From assembly GCF_016887565.1 (NCBI RefSeq), contig NZ_CP069396.1, positions 10,460,001 to 10,524,000 on the forward strand: a stretch of DNA of 64,000 nt, read 5' to 3'. The notes beneath the pieces are model-generated. The model had not been told where the DNA came from and did not search any database. It saw nothing but the letters and a program-made list of their open reading frames with translations. Below, piece by piece: positions 9,039-18,044 of the stretch (position 1 is its first letter; the number at the start of each line of letters is the position of its first letter). Both the position numbers and the translations under genes were made by a program. The DNA comes from Archangium violaceum. Lineage in GTDB: Bacteria; Myxococcota; Myxococcia; Myxococcales; Myxococcaceae.

Positions 9039-10945
9039 TGACGCGAGCTGGCCTGCTGATGTTGCAGCTGCTCACCGCCCAGACGCCCGCGGTGGAGGCG
9101 GCGCCGCCGGAGGAGACGGTGGCGGAGTCCGCGCCGCGAGCGGAGATGTCCGCGGAAGCGGAGAAGCTGTACCGGCTGGGGACGGCCTTCCTGGCGCAGG
9201 GGCAGCCCCGGAAGGCGGTGGCGCCGCTGACGAAGCTGACGGAGCGTGAGCCGGAGCTGCTGCCGCCGAAGGTGGCGCTGGCCCGAGCGCTGCGGCTGTC
9301 GGGGGAGACGGACAAGGCGCGGGCGCTGCTGGACGCGGCGCTGGCCACGTGGCCGCAGGAAGCGGGGCTGCACGCCGAGCGCGGACTGCTGGCGAGGGCG
9401 CTGGACGAGCGGGACACGGCGATTGCGCGCTTCACGAAGGCGGTGGAGCTGTCGCCGAGGGACGCGGAGTTGCGCTTCAACCTGGGCGAGGCGCTGCAGC
9501 GCGCGGGGAAGACGGACGAGGCCATTTCGGCGTACCGCGAGGCGTTGAAGCTGGACGAGACGCTGACGTCGGCGCGGGTGAACCTGGGCAAGGGGCTGGC
9601 GGACAAGGGGCTGGCGGGAGAGGCACAGGAGACGCTGCGGGAGGCGACGCGGCTGGCGCCGAGGGACGCGGAGGCGCACTACAACCTGGGCGTGCTGCTG
9701 ATGCGCGAGGGCACGCTGGACGGTGCGGTGTCCGCGTACGAGAAGGCGTTGGCGGTGGCGCCGAAGCACGCGCTGGCGCACAACAACCTGGGAGTGGCGC
9801 TGGACGCGCAGGGCAGGCACGACAAGGCGCTGGAGAGCTTCCGCAAGGCGGTGGCGGCGGACGCGAAGTACGCGGAGGCGCACTTCAACCTGGGGATGGC
9901 GTACTTCCGCAAGGACGACCACATCCGGTCGACGAAGCACTTCGAGAAGGCGCTGGCGCTGGAGCCTCGGAGGGCGAGCGGCCCGTACACGCAGCTGGGG
10001 GCGAGCTACCTGGCGCAGGGCAAGCGGGACCGGGCGGTGGAGGCCTACAAGAAGGCACTGGAGGCGAGCGCGGAGGACGGCAAGCCGAACACGGAGGCGT
10101 GGCAGGGGCTGGCGAGGGCGTACCTGGGGATGGGCAAGGTGGACGAGGCGGTGGCGACGCTGGCGAAGGCGGTGGAGGGCTTCCCGAAGGACGCGAGCGC
10201 GCGGGCGGCGTACGGAGACGCGCTGTTGGCGAAGGGGGAGTTGGACGGAGCCATCGCGCAGTACGAGGAGCGGCTGGAGCTGGAGCCGACGACGGAGGCC
10301 CGGCTGGCGCTGGCGAAGGCGTACGCGCGCAAGCGGGTGGGAGCGAAGGCGGCGCCGCTGTACGAGGCGGTGCTGGAGGAGGAGCCGGAGAACGCGGCGG
10401 CGAAGCTGGGGCTGGCGGACCTGTACCTGGCGATGGGGAACTACGACGGGGCGGAGAAGCAGCTGAAGCCGAGGGAGGGCGAGGAGGCGGACACGGCGGC
10501 GCTGGCGAGGCTGGGCATCCTGCACTCGAGGCGGGGGCGGCCGGACCTGGCGGTGCCGGAGCTGGAGGCGGTGACGAAGAAGGATCCGGCGCAGCTGGAC
10601 GCGAGGGCGGAGCTGGGCTTCCTGTACCTGCGAGGCGGGGACAAGGAGAAGGCGGTGAAGGTGTTGGGGGACGTGGTGGCGTTGGAGCCGGGGCACGCGT
10701 ACGGACTGCTGTACCTGGGGCACGCGCTGTACCAGTTGGGGAAGCCGAAGGAAGCGGAGCAGTCCTTCCGGGGCTCGGTGAAGATGGATCCAGCGTTTGG
10801 AGAGCCGCACTACGCGCTGGGCCAGTTGCTGGAGGCGTCGGGGAAGCTGGTGGAGGCGAAGGCCGAGTACGAGAAGGCGGCGGAGCTGCAGAAGGACCAC
10901 CCGGACGCGGCGGCGGCGGCGAAGCGTCTGAGCAGCGCGAAGTAG
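9038..10945 (+). CDS. TPR-repeat protein closing the Glt/Nfs-like operon
   Basis: The start ATG 9038 overlaps the preceding TGA (TGATG); an in-frame GTG lies at 9035. The 635-residue protein has a short hydrophobic leader and then classical tetratricopeptide repeats for nearly its whole length. Examples are AEAHYNLGVLLMREGTLDGA and ALAHNNLGVALDAQGRHDKA, with the canonical W/L-G-Y-A-P spacing. About fifteen repeats can be counted by eye. It ends at TAG 10943-10945, after which comes a double hairpin repeat. It resembles periplasmic TPR scaffolds of gliding clusters (for example GltC-type proteins), but TPR arrays are too generic for a firm orthology call. Confidence 0.75.
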   Translation: MTRAGLLMLQLLTAQTPAVEAAPPEETVAESAPRAEMSAEAEKLYRLGTAFLAQGQPRKAVAPLTKLTEREPELLPPKVALARALRLSGETDKARALLDAALATWPQEAGLHAERGLLARALDERDTAIARFTKAVELSPRDAELRFNLGEALQRAGKTDEAISAYREALKLDETLTSARVNLGKGLADKGLAGEAQETLREATRLAPRDAEAHYNLGVLLMREGTLDGAVSAYEKALAVAPKHALAHNNLGVALDAQGRHDKALESFRKAVAADAKYAEAHFNLGMAYFRKDDHIRSTKHFEKALALEPRRASGPYTQLGASYLAQGKRDRAVEAYKKALEASAEDGKPNTEAWQGLARAYLGMGKVDEAVATLAKAVEGFPKDASARAAYGDALLAKGELDGAIAQYEERLELEPTTEARLALAKAYARKRVGAKAAPLYEAVLEEEPENAAAKLGLADLYLAMGNYDGAEKQLKPREGEEADTAALARLGILHSRRGRPDLAVPELEAVTKKDPAQLDARAELGFLYLRGGDKEKAVKVLGDVVALEPGHAYGLLYLGHALYQLGKPKEAEQSFRGSVKMDPAFGEPHYALGQLLEASGKLVEAKAEYEKAAELQKDHPDAAAAAKRLSSAK

Positions 10946-10974
10946 CCCGCTCGAACACAGACCCAACCCACCAT

Positions 10975-11062
10975 CCCCTCTCCCTCCGGGAGAGGGTCTA
11001 ACTCGATTCCACACCGTGGATGCCCCCTCTCCCTCTGGGAGAGGGCTGGGGTGAGGGTCTAC
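10975..11062. repeat. composite double-hairpin repeat (copy 2)
   Basis: Two hairpins, 10975-10996 and 11023-11045, have arms CCCTCTCCC and GGGAGAGGG and are separated by TCTAACTCGATT and a short variable stretch. The tail CTGGGGTGAGGGTCTAC follows. The layout is nearly identical to 24171-24248. It lies between the end of the TPR operon and the 3' end of the convergent kinase gene, where the hairpins could also end transcription. No T-tract is present. Confidence 0.85.
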
Positions 11063-11077
11063 CCGGGCGTCCCATCC

Positions 11078-13330
11078 TCACGGCGGATACGGCAACTCCA
11101 GGATGAACGTGGCCCCGAGCCCGGGCCCCTCACTCTCGGCCACCAGGGATCCCCCCAGCTCCTGAGCGGCCAGCGCACTGGCGTGCAATCCAAAGCCGTG
11201 CCCGCCCTCGCGAGTCGTAAACCCATGCTGGAAGATGCATGTGAGCATCTCCTGTGGAATCCCCACGCCGTTATCGCGGACCGAGATGCGGAGGCGGCCC
11301 TCCGCGGGAGCGTCGATTCTCAGGACCATGCGCCTGTGGCCCGAGGGGACGGAGTCCACCGCATACCGGGCGTTGCTGATCAGGTTGACGAGGATCATCA
11401 GCACCTTGTGCTTGTCGGTCGTCACCGGAGGCAGAGGAGCGAAATGCCGTTCCACCTGGATGTCGGAGCGGCCGAGCGCGGCGACGTTGATGCGCAGGGC
11501 GTCCTCGATCAGCTCCGCCAGCTGAACCTGCTCATGAAGCTTGGGGGCGCTGGCGTAGTTCTGCTGGACCTTGACGATGGTGCCGATGTGCGCGGTGTAC
11601 CGGCCCAGGTCGTCGAGCAGCGACAGGATTTCCTGCCGCGACTCCGTCAGGTGTTGCCCCAGCTGGACCAGGAAGGGAGCGACGACGCAGCCGCGCTCGT
11701 CCTGGGAGAGGAAGGTCGCGAGGGAGGCCTGATTCTCCTCGAGCAGTCCCCCTACCCTGCCCACGTGCTCGAGCTTCATCCCGCTCAACTGCTCCCTGGC
11801 CAGGGTCGCCGAGGTGAAGACGCTGTTGAGGACATTGCCCACGTTGTGCAGCACGTTGGTGGCGATCTCCGCCATGCCGGCCTGCCGCGCCACGCCCACC
11901 AATTGCTGGTGGAGCGCCTGCAGCTCGCGGGTGCGCTCCTCCACGCGCTGCTCCAGCCCCTCGTTGGCCTGACGCAGGGCTTCCTCGCGACGCTGGACCT
12001 CCTCGGTCATCACCTGAAAGGCGTGTGCGAGCCGCCCCAGCTCGTCCTTGCGTGAGACATCCAGCGAAACCGTGAAGTCACCGGCCGTCACCTGATCCGC
12101 GGCGCGGGTGAAGGCCAGCAGCGGGCGGGAGAGCTGGACGTTGAGCACCCAGTACATGATGGCCAGCTCCAGGGCGAGCGAGAGGACACCGACGAAGAGG
12201 ACATAGCGCGCGGCCCGGAGGGCGGGCCGGGTCACCGCGTGCTGGGGGAGGACGGTGGCGAAGTACCAGCCGGGGCCCTTGAGCCGTGTCACGGCGATGT
12301 ATTCGCCATACTCCGGATCCTCGACGATGACCTGCCCGGGCTGGCGTCCCTTCACGTGCTCGAAGGTACTCCTCAGGTGGGCGCGCTGCTCCTGGGAGAT
12401 GGAGGGATCGGGCTGCCCGGTGGCGGTCAGGACGTCGGGGGCATTGGAGGAGCCATCCTTCATCAGCTCGGGGTGGGCGATGAGCAGACCATCGTCGCGG
12501 AAGATGATGTTGTAGGCGTCGGGCAGGTGGTCGTTGACGGTGCGGGCCATCAACTCCGTGAGCAGGACATCGTGGCCGATGGTCGCCACCAGGCGGCCCT
12601 CCATGTCCAGCGGGGTGGAGACGGAGACCATCCAGTTCTTGCTGACCTTCTCGCGGTAGATGCTGGACCAGACCGTCTGCCGCTCCGGGTTCTTGTCGCG
12701 CTGGCTGCTGAGCCAGAGCTCATTGCTCTTGGACGACGGGGTGCCCTTGGACTTCGACTGGACGACCGACAGCTTGGAACCGACCTTCCGGCACCAGTCG
12801 GGGTACTCGGGCCAGTAGACGGAGACCGCCCCTTCCGGCAGGGAGATGAAGGTATTGGCGAAGCGGACGTGCATCGCGGGCCCGTGCTGGGCGAGCACGT
12901 CGTACGAGGCCAGGAAGCGGCGGAGGAGGTCGGCGTCGGGCTCGAAGCCCGCGGAGACCATGCCGCCGGGCATCTTCGTTCCGTCGAAGTGCTCCAGGCG
13001 GCAGCGGATGGCGCCATCGGGCATTCGGGCATAGAGGCTGTCGAAGTGGGCGGTCGGATCCTCCTGGCCCCAGGCGCGGATGCGCTCCTCCAGGGACGCC
13101 TTGAGGAGGGCGTGGTTGTCCTCCGCCAGTACGAAGAGGGCCTGCTCGCGGGGGACTCGCGCCTCGACATACCGCGCCAGCTGTGCGAGCGCCTCGTCGC
13201 GCACGGAGTTGACCAGGTGGAAGTAGCTGACGAGTGTGGCCAGGGCGATGACCCCGGCGATCCACACCCCCATCTTCAGGAGCGTCGAATGGGCCAGGGC
13301 TGTCTGGGGGCGGGCGACGGCTGGCGGCAT
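11078..13330 (-). CDS. membrane sensor histidine kinase (Cache-HAMP-kinase)
   Basis: A 750-residue kinase, ATG at 13330, TGA at 11078-11080. A membrane segment near 19-40 is followed by a periplasmic domain of about 330 residues resembling double Cache sensors, with PDAYNIIFRDDGLLIAHPEL and YGEYIAVTRLKG, and a second membrane segment near 378-402. HAMP follows (SRPLLAFTRAADQVTAGDFT), then a coiled coil, the H-box EIATNVLHNVGN with the presumed phosphorylated His near residue 493, and a GHKL ATPase domain (NLISNARYA; DNGVGIP; GGHGFGLH). It probably detects a small extracytoplasmic ligand. No response regulator is adjacent, so its partner is elsewhere. The H-box is shared with the two kinases at 29938-35092. 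Confidence 0.92.
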   Translation of the reverse strand: MPPAVARPQTALAHSTLLKMGVWIAGVIALATLVSYFHLVNSVRDEALAQLARYVEARVPREQALFVLAEDNHALLKASLEERIRAWGQEDPTAHFDSLYARMPDGAIRCRLEHFDGTKMPGGMVSAGFEPDADLLRRFLASYDVLAQHGPAMHVRFANTFISLPEGAVSVYWPEYPDWCRKVGSKLSVVQSKSKGTPSSKSNELWLSSQRDKNPERQTVWSSIYREKVSKNWMVSVSTPLDMEGRLVATIGHDVLLTELMARTVNDHLPDAYNIIFRDDGLLIAHPELMKDGSSNAPDVLTATGQPDPSISQEQRAHLRSTFEHVKGRQPGQVIVEDPEYGEYIAVTRLKGPGWYFATVLPQHAVTRPALRAARYVLFVGVLSLALELAIMYWVLNVQLSRPLLAFTRAADQVTAGDFTVSLDVSRKDELGRLAHAFQVMTEEVQRREEALRQANEGLEQRVEERTRELQALHQQLVGVARQAGMAEIATNVLHNVGNVLNSVFTSATLAREQLSGMKLEHVGRVGGLLEENQASLATFLSQDERGCVVAPFLVQLGQHLTESRQEILSLLDDLGRYTAHIGTIVKVQQNYASAPKLHEQVQLAELIEDALRINVAALGRSDIQVERHFAPLPPVTTDKHKVLMILVNLISNARYAVDSVPSGHRRMVLRIDAPAEGRLRISVRDNGVGIPQEMLTCIFQHGFTTREGGHGFGLHASALAAQELGGSLVAESEGPGLGATFILELPYPP

Positions 13331-13367
13331 CGCCCCGGATCATGCCATGCCTGCGGGAAACACTTCT

Positions 13368-13396
13368 CACCCCCCGAGAATGAACCCGGGGGAGTG
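13368..13396 (-). terminator. hairpin between the CBS-domain enzyme gene and the kinase gene
   Basis: CACCCCCCG (13368-13376) can pair with CGGGGGAGTG (13387-13396), leaving a 10-base loop and one bulge. It is downstream of the minus-strand enzyme stop at 13411 and upstream of the kinase start, so it may end the exporter-enzyme transcript. No U-tract is obvious. Confidence 0.4.
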
Positions 13397-13410
13397 GGGA
13401 ACCCAACCAC

Positions 13411-14787
13411 TCAGCGCAGCTTGCGGCGCAGGTGGTTGAGCAGGTCGATGCGGGTGATGAGGCCGATGAACTCGTCCCCGTCCATGACGATGGGCACGAA
13501 GCCCTTGTCGAGCAGCGGGAGCAGCTCGCGCACGGGGGTGCGCACGTCCACGGTCTGCAACCGGGTGGACATGACGTCGCGCACCGGCAGGCGCAGGCGC
13601 GTCTCGTCGTCGACGGCGGCGAGCAGCAGGTCGGACTCGTCGATCATCCCCACCACCCTGCCCCCCTCCAGCACGGGGAGCTGGGAGACCTCGTAGAGCT
13701 TCATCCGCGCGTAGGCGACGAGCATCGTGTCCGAGGGGGCCAGGGTGACCACGGCCCGGTCCGCGTAGCGGCGGGTGATGACGTCGCGCAGGTCCCCATG
13801 GAGCTGGCGCGGCAGGAAGCCCTGGTCCGCCATCCAGAAGTCATTGAACATCTTCGACAGGTACTTGTTGCCGCTGTCGCAGACGAAGGTGCACACGCGC
13901 TTGGGCGTGGTCTGCTCGCGGCAGTAGCGCAGGGCCGCGGCGATGAGCGTGCCGGAGGACGAGCCCGCGAGGATGCCCGCCTGCTTGAGCAGCAGGCGGG
14001 CCGTCTCGAGGCTCTCCGCGTCGGAGATGGAGTAGGCCTTCTTCACCCGGGACAGGTCCGCGTTGGGGGGGAGGAAGTCCTCGCCGATGCCCTCGACGAC
14101 CCAGGAGCCCGCCTTGCCCATGGTGCCCGTCTTCACGTAGTCCGCGAGCACCGAGCCCTGGGGGTCGGCGAGCACCATCTCGCACTCGGGGATGGCCCGG
14201 GCGAAGTAGCGAGACAGGCCGGCCAGGGTGCCGCCGGAGCCGACGCCGCACACCATGGCATCCAGCCGGTTGCCGAGCTGGGCGGCGATCTCCGGGCCGG
14301 TGGTGGTCTCGTGGGCCAGCGGGTTGGCGGGGTTGGCGAACTGGTTGACGTAGAAGCCCCCCAGCTCTCGGGCGATGCGCTCGGCCATGTCCTGGTAGTA
14401 GTCGGGGTGACCCTTCTCCACGTCCGAGCGGGTCATGATGATTTCGGCCCCGAGCGCCTTGAGGTGGAGGACCTTCTCCTGGCTCATCTTGTCGGGGATG
14501 ACGAGCGTGAGCCGGTAGCCCTTCTGGGAGGCGACGAGGGCGAGCCCCAGGCCGGTGTTGCCGGCGGTGGCCTCGACGAGGTGCTTCTGGTGGGGGCCGA
14601 GCAGGCCGGACTGCTCCGCGGCGGAGATCATCGACAGGCCGATGCGGTCCTTGATGGAGCCGCCGGGGTTGTGGCTCTCGAGCTTGAGGAAGAGCTCGCA
14701 CGGGCCCGTGTCGAGCTGGGTGACTCTCACCATGGGGGTGTTGCCGATGAGGCCGAGGAGATCGGTGGGAAGGGGTGCGGAGCGCAT
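13411..14787 (-). CDS. cbs: cystathionine beta-synthase-type PLP enzyme with paired CBS domains
   Basis: A 458-residue fold-type II PLP enzyme. The N-terminal catalytic part (about 1-320) has NTPMVRV, the PLP lysine in NPGGSIKDR, the substrate loop ATAGNTGLG, GVGSGGTLAG and a C-terminal GSSSGTL phosphate-binding loop. A pair of CBS domains follows (about 335-458: VVTLAPSDTMLVAYARMKLYE and DVMSTRLQTVDV). Bacterial proteins of this layout make cystathionine or cysteine from serine/O-acetylserine and homocysteine/sulfide; the exact reaction cannot be told from sequence. Its start is 6 bp from the stop of a TauE/SafE-type exporter gene, suggesting a joint role in sulfur metabolism. Confidence 0.88.
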   Translation of the reverse strand: MRSAPLPTDLLGLIGNTPMVRVTQLDTGPCELFLKLESHNPGGSIKDRIGLSMISAAEQSGLLGPHQKHLVEATAGNTGLGLALVASQKGYRLTLVIPDKMSQEKVLHLKALGAEIIMTRSDVEKGHPDYYQDMAERIARELGGFYVNQFANPANPLAHETTTGPEIAAQLGNRLDAMVCGVGSGGTLAGLSRYFARAIPECEMVLADPQGSVLADYVKTGTMGKAGSWVVEGIGEDFLPPNADLSRVKKAYSISDAESLETARLLLKQAGILAGSSSGTLIAAALRYCREQTTPKRVCTFVCDSGNKYLSKMFNDFWMADQGFLPRQLHGDLRDVITRRYADRAVVTLAPSDTMLVAYARMKLYEVSQLPVLEGGRVVGMIDESDLLLAAVDDETRLRLPVRDVMSTRLQTVDVRTPVRELLPLLDKGFVPIVMDGDEFIGLITRIDLLNHLRRKLR

Positions 14788-14793
14788 GGCCGG

Positions 14794-15549
14794 TCAGAGT
14801 ACATGAGCGGCCCGAAAGAAGAAGGCGGCGGTCATCGCAACGTTGAAGATCGTGATTCCAGCCCGGAGGAGATGCGAAGGAAGACGCCGGGTGACACGCG
14901 CGCCGGCATGGCCGCCCACCACCGAGGCGGCGAGCATGACGCAGGTCTGCGGCCACCAGACCGCGTTGGCGGCGACGAAACAGAGGACCGCGATGGAGTT
15001 CGTCGCCCCGACCAACAGCGTCCTGGCCGCGTTCATGGCCTTGATGTCGGAGAGGCCCACCAGGCTCCAGACCGCCATCATCATGATGCCGACGGCGCCT
15101 CCAAAGTACCCCCCGTAGGTCCCCAGCAGGAACTGGCCACAGAGGAGCGTCCGCGGGCCGATGTGGAACCTCCGGCGAAGCACCGCGCCCACCCGCCGGC
15201 CGAAGGCGAAGGCCAGCGTCCCCATCAACAACAGCCAGGGAAGGATGACATCGAAGGCCGTCCGGGGTGTGACGAGCAACAGCAGCGCACCGGAGAGACC
15301 ACCGGACAGGCTCGCCAGGAGCATGGCGCGCATCGAGACGCCCTCGAAGGCCCCGAGGTCTTCGCGATAGACCCAGGCACTGGCGAGACTGCCCGGGAAC
15401 AGCGCGACGGTGCTCGACGCGTTGGCCGGGACGGGGGGCACCCCGGCGAAGACCAGCGCGGGCAGGGTGATGAAGGAACCGCCGCCCGCGGCCGCGTTCA
15501 TCGCTCCCGCGAGAAGGCCCGCACCGAACAAGAGGAGGAAGTGTTCCAT
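14794..15549 (-). CDS. TSUP (TauE/SafE) family membrane permease
   Basis: A 251-residue integral membrane protein starting at ATG 15549. Its N-terminal signature AGAMNAAAGGGSFITLPAL is characteristic of the TauE/SafE family, and a second copy of the motif is visible as LGTYGGYFGGAVGIMMMAVW, reflecting the internal duplication of the fold. About eight hydrophobic helices are visible. Members move sulfite, sulfoacetate or other organosulfur anions across the inner membrane. It is the first gene of a pair with the cystathionine beta-synthase-type gene and is divergent from a LysR regulator gene, an arrangement in which the regulator usually controls the exporter. Confidence 0.88.
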   Translation of the reverse strand: MEHFLLLFGAGLLAGAMNAAAGGGSFITLPALVFAGVPPVPANASSTVALFPGSLASAWVYREDLGAFEGVSMRAMLLASLSGGLSGALLLLVTPRTAFDVILPWLLLMGTLAFAFGRRVGAVLRRRFHIGPRTLLCGQFLLGTYGGYFGGAVGIMMMAVWSLVGLSDIKAMNAARTLLVGATNSIAVLCFVAANAVWWPQTCVMLAASVVGGHAGARVTRRLPSHLLRAGITIFNVAMTAAFFFRAAHVL

Positions 15550-15639
15550 GCGGCGAGCCTGCGCCCCCTGCCCTCGACGGACAATGCGGGATAAGCTGAG
15601 TGTGCCTTCGGCTCCCCCGAAGGCTGGAGGACCGACGGA
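15550..15639. promoter_or_regulatory. divergent control region between the permease and LysR genes
   Basis: The 90 bp between the two divergent starts contain an inverted repeat CCTTCGG (15605-15611) and CCGAAGG (15617-15623) with a 5-base loop, a candidate operator or leader hairpin. GGAGGA at 15626-15631 serves the LysR gene. Promoter boxes were not convincingly identified. Confidence 0.45.
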
Positions 15640-16533
15640 ATGGAAGCGACGTCGCGCTTCGACCTGACCGACCTGCGACTGTTCCTCCAGGTGGTGGAAG
15701 CGGGGAGCATCACGGGGGGTGCCGAGCGGTCGCACCTGGCGCTGGCCTCCGCCAGCGCACGCGTGCGAGGCATGGAGGAGGCACTCGGTGTGCCGCTGCT
15801 GCTGCGCGGGCGCCGGGGCGTGCAACCGACGGAGGCGGGGCGGACCCTGGTCCACCATGCACGTGTCGTCCTGCTGCAGATGGAGCGGATGCGGGACGAG
15901 CTCGGCGAATACGCCCGGGGACTCAAGGGTCACGTCCGTCTGCAGTGCAATACCGCCGCCCTCACGGAGTTCCTCCCCGAGGCGCTGAGCACCTTCCTGA
16001 CCACGCATCCCCATGTCGACGTCGCCCTGGAGGAGCGGCTGAGCCATGAGATCGTCCAGGCGATCGCCGAGGGCCGGGCGGATATGGGCATCGTCTCGGA
16101 CTCGGTCGACCTGTCGGGGCTGGAGACCTTTCCCTTCCGCATGGACCGGCTGGTGCTGGTGACGGCGCGAGCGCATCCCCTCGCGGCACGGCGGAGCATC
16201 GGCTTCACCGAGACACTCGAGTACGACTTCATCGGACTGAGCGAGGACAGCGCGCTCCAACAATACCTGGCGGGGCACGCGGCGCGCGCCGGACGGCGGA
16301 TGAGCTACCGGGTGCGCCTGCGCAGCTTCGACGCGATCTGCCGGATGGTCGAACGCGACGTGGGCATTGGAGTGATTCCAGAGACCGCGGCCGAGCGCTG
16401 TCAGCGCTCGATGGCGCTCCGGCGGCTCCGGTTGACGGATGCCTGGGCGACCCGCCAGCTCACCCTCTGCGTACGCCGATTCGCCGAGCTGCCAGCCTAT
16501 GCCAGACAGTTGCTCGAGGCGCTCAGGGCCTGA
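15640..16533 (+). CDS. LysR-family transcriptional regulator
   Basis: A 297-residue regulator starting at ATG 15640, 8 bases after GGAGGA. The N-terminal winged helix-turn-helix (about 8-66) shows the family pattern LRLFLQVVEAGSITGGAERS...SARVRGMEEALGVPLLLR...PTEAG. The rest is a periplasmic-binding-protein-like effector domain (about 95-295). Divergence from the TSUP permease gene suggests it controls the permease/CBS-enzyme pair, sensing a sulfur compound or a related anion. The target and ligand are inferred from position only. Confidence 0.93.
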   Translation: MEATSRFDLTDLRLFLQVVEAGSITGGAERSHLALASASARVRGMEEALGVPLLLRGRRGVQPTEAGRTLVHHARVVLLQMERMRDELGEYARGLKGHVRLQCNTAALTEFLPEALSTFLTTHPHVDVALEERLSHEIVQAIAEGRADMGIVSDSVDLSGLETFPFRMDRLVLVTARAHPLAARRSIGFTETLEYDFIGLSEDSALQQYLAGHAARAGRRMSYRVRLRSFDAICRMVERDVGIGVIPETAAERCQRSMALRRLRLTDAWATRQLTLCVRRFAELPAYARQLLEALRA

Positions 16534-16627
16534 GAATCCAAGGCCGGGCAACCGCCTCATTCCGTATTGAAACGTCGAGGGTCCGGCATTAGCAAGGGCG
16601 CGAACGTCGAACGTCAGGAACCCCCCC

Positions 16628-17098
16628 GTGAGCATCAAAGTTGGTGACAAGGCCCCCGATTTCACGTTGCCGAAGCAGGACGGTACCCCCGCGAACCTGA
16701 AGGAGCTGCTCCAGAAGTCGGCGGTGGTGCTCTACTTCTATCCGAAGGACGATACGCCGGGCTGCACCAAGGAGGCGTGCTCGTTCCGTGACTCGTACGA
16801 GGCCTTCAAGGACGCCGGAGCCGAGGTGGTGGGCATCAGCTCGCAATCGGCGGCCTCCCACGAGGCCTTCGCGGCGAAGTACCGGCTGCCGTTCACCCTG
16901 GTGAGCGACGAGGGCGGCAAGGTGCGGAGCCAGTACGGCGTTCCGAGCACGCTGGGGCTGCTGCCCGGGCGGGTGACGTACGTCATCGACCGCGACGGCA
17001 CCGTCCGGCACGTCTTCAACTCGCAGCTCAACGCCACGCGCCACGTCACCGAGGCGCTGAACATCGTCAAGCAGCTCACCGGCAAGACGGCCAACTGA
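16628..17098 (+). CDS. bcp: thioredoxin-dependent peroxiredoxin, Bcp/PrxQ family
   Basis: A 156-residue peroxiredoxin starting at GTG 16628. The active-site motif DDTPGCTKEACSFRD holds the peroxidatic and resolving cysteines five residues apart, the Bcp/PrxQ arrangement, which forms an intramolecular disulfide reduced by thioredoxin. KAPDFTLP near the N-terminus and VTYVIDRDGTVRHVF near the C-terminus are also family hallmarks. The role is reduction of hydrogen peroxide and organic hydroperoxides in the cytoplasm. It is monocistronic by spacing (94 bp after the LysR gene) and convergent with the EamA transporter gene. Confidence 0.95.
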   Translation: MSIKVGDKAPDFTLPKQDGTPANLKELLQKSAVVLYFYPKDDTPGCTKEACSFRDSYEAFKDAGAEVVGISSQSAASHEAFAAKYRLPFTLVSDEGGKVRSQYGVPSTLGLLPGRVTYVIDRDGTVRHVFNSQLNATRHVTEALNIVKQLTGKTAN

Positions 17099-17113
17099 GC
17101 CGTCACGGGCTCA
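17096..17113. terminator. stop-codon hairpin between convergent bcp and EamA genes
   Basis: TGAGCC (17096-17101) pairs with GGCTCA (17108-17113). The bcp stop TGA forms the 5' base of the stem and the EamA stop (TCA on this strand) forms the 3' base. It is a short stem without a U-tract; the same arrangement recurs at 29926-29940. Confidence 0.45.
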
Positions 17114-17965
17114 CGGCCGGGGCCAGCCGAGCAGCACGGCCCCGAGCATCACCAGGCCCGCCCCCACGAGCTGACGCCGTCCCATCCGTTCACCCTGGAG
17201 CGCTCCGAGCCCCAGGGCGAACGCGATGGACGTATTGCGCAACGTGAGCACGGCCCCGGTCCCACCGTGCACGAGCGCCATGAGCAGCAGAGAGAAGGAC
17301 AGCGTGCAGAGCACCCCGGCGGTCACGAGCAGCAGGGGCCGGGTCATCACCTTGCGGAACAATGCGCCCCAGCCCGCCTCCTCCCGGCGGCGCTGAAGGA
17401 CGAGCAGCGGAAGGGCCACGCCGAGGGACAGGGTGAACAGGGCCGGAGGCGGCACCCCCTCGCCCAGGGCGCGCTTGTAGCTGAGGTTGAACCCGGCGAT
17501 GCACGCGGCGCTCGCGAGGGCCCAGAGCACGCCCTCGCCCACCGTGCCCCGAGGCCGCTCGAGGTTCATCCCCGCCATGCCCAGGGCCACGGCGGCGGCG
17601 CCCGCCACGGACGCCGGGGTGAGACGCTCGCCCAGCCACAGCACGGACGCGGGCCAGACGAGCAGCAGCGCGCCACCGCGGGCCACGGTGTACGCGAGCC
17701 CCAGGGGCGCACGGCGCAGCGAGCGCGCGAGCGTGACCAGGTAGCCGCTCTCCAGCACTCCGGCCACCAGCGACCAGAGCAGGGCCCATGGGGTGGGGAA
17801 CGCCGTGCCCTCCAGGCCGAGCGCCCACAGCCCTCCGCACCCCACGGTGACGGCGATGACGCCCACCACGGCGGATTCGGGGTCCTCGTGACGCTTGAGG
17901 AGCGCGTTCCACAGCGCGTGGAAGAAAGCGGACGACAGCACCAGCACCAGCGCGGCGGAGTTCAC
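17111..17965 (-). CDS. EamA/DMT-family transporter
   Basis: The chosen start is GTG 17965, because GGAGG lies 4-5 bases upstream and the product then begins at the first membrane helix (284 residues). A longer frame to 18082 adds an unsupported 39-residue leader. About ten hydrophobic helices form two EamA repeats: an N-terminal half with AFFHALWNALLKR and a C-terminal half with IAGFNLSYKRALGEG. Such proteins usually export metabolites or amino acids. Substrate is unknown. The gene lies downstream of the GlxA-type regulator gene on the same strand (79 bp gap), which could mean shared control. Confidence 0.88.
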   Translation of the reverse strand: MNSAALVLVLSSAFFHALWNALLKRHEDPESAVVGVIAVTVGCGGLWALGLEGTAFPTPWALLWSLVAGVLESGYLVTLARSLRRAPLGLAYTVARGGALLLVWPASVLWLGERLTPASVAGAAAVALGMAGMNLERPRGTVGEGVLWALASAACIAGFNLSYKRALGEGVPPPALFTLSLGVALPLLVLQRRREEAGWGALFRKVMTRPLLLVTAGVLCTLSFSLLLMALVHGGTGAVLTLRNTSIAFALGLGALQGERMGRRQLVGAGLVMLGAVLLGWPRP

Positions 17966-18044
17966 CGGGCCTCCGAGAAACGGGATGATGAGCCCTCGAA
18001 CACGGGGACTCAAGAGCACTCGATAAATCCGGGAGGTGGCAAGC

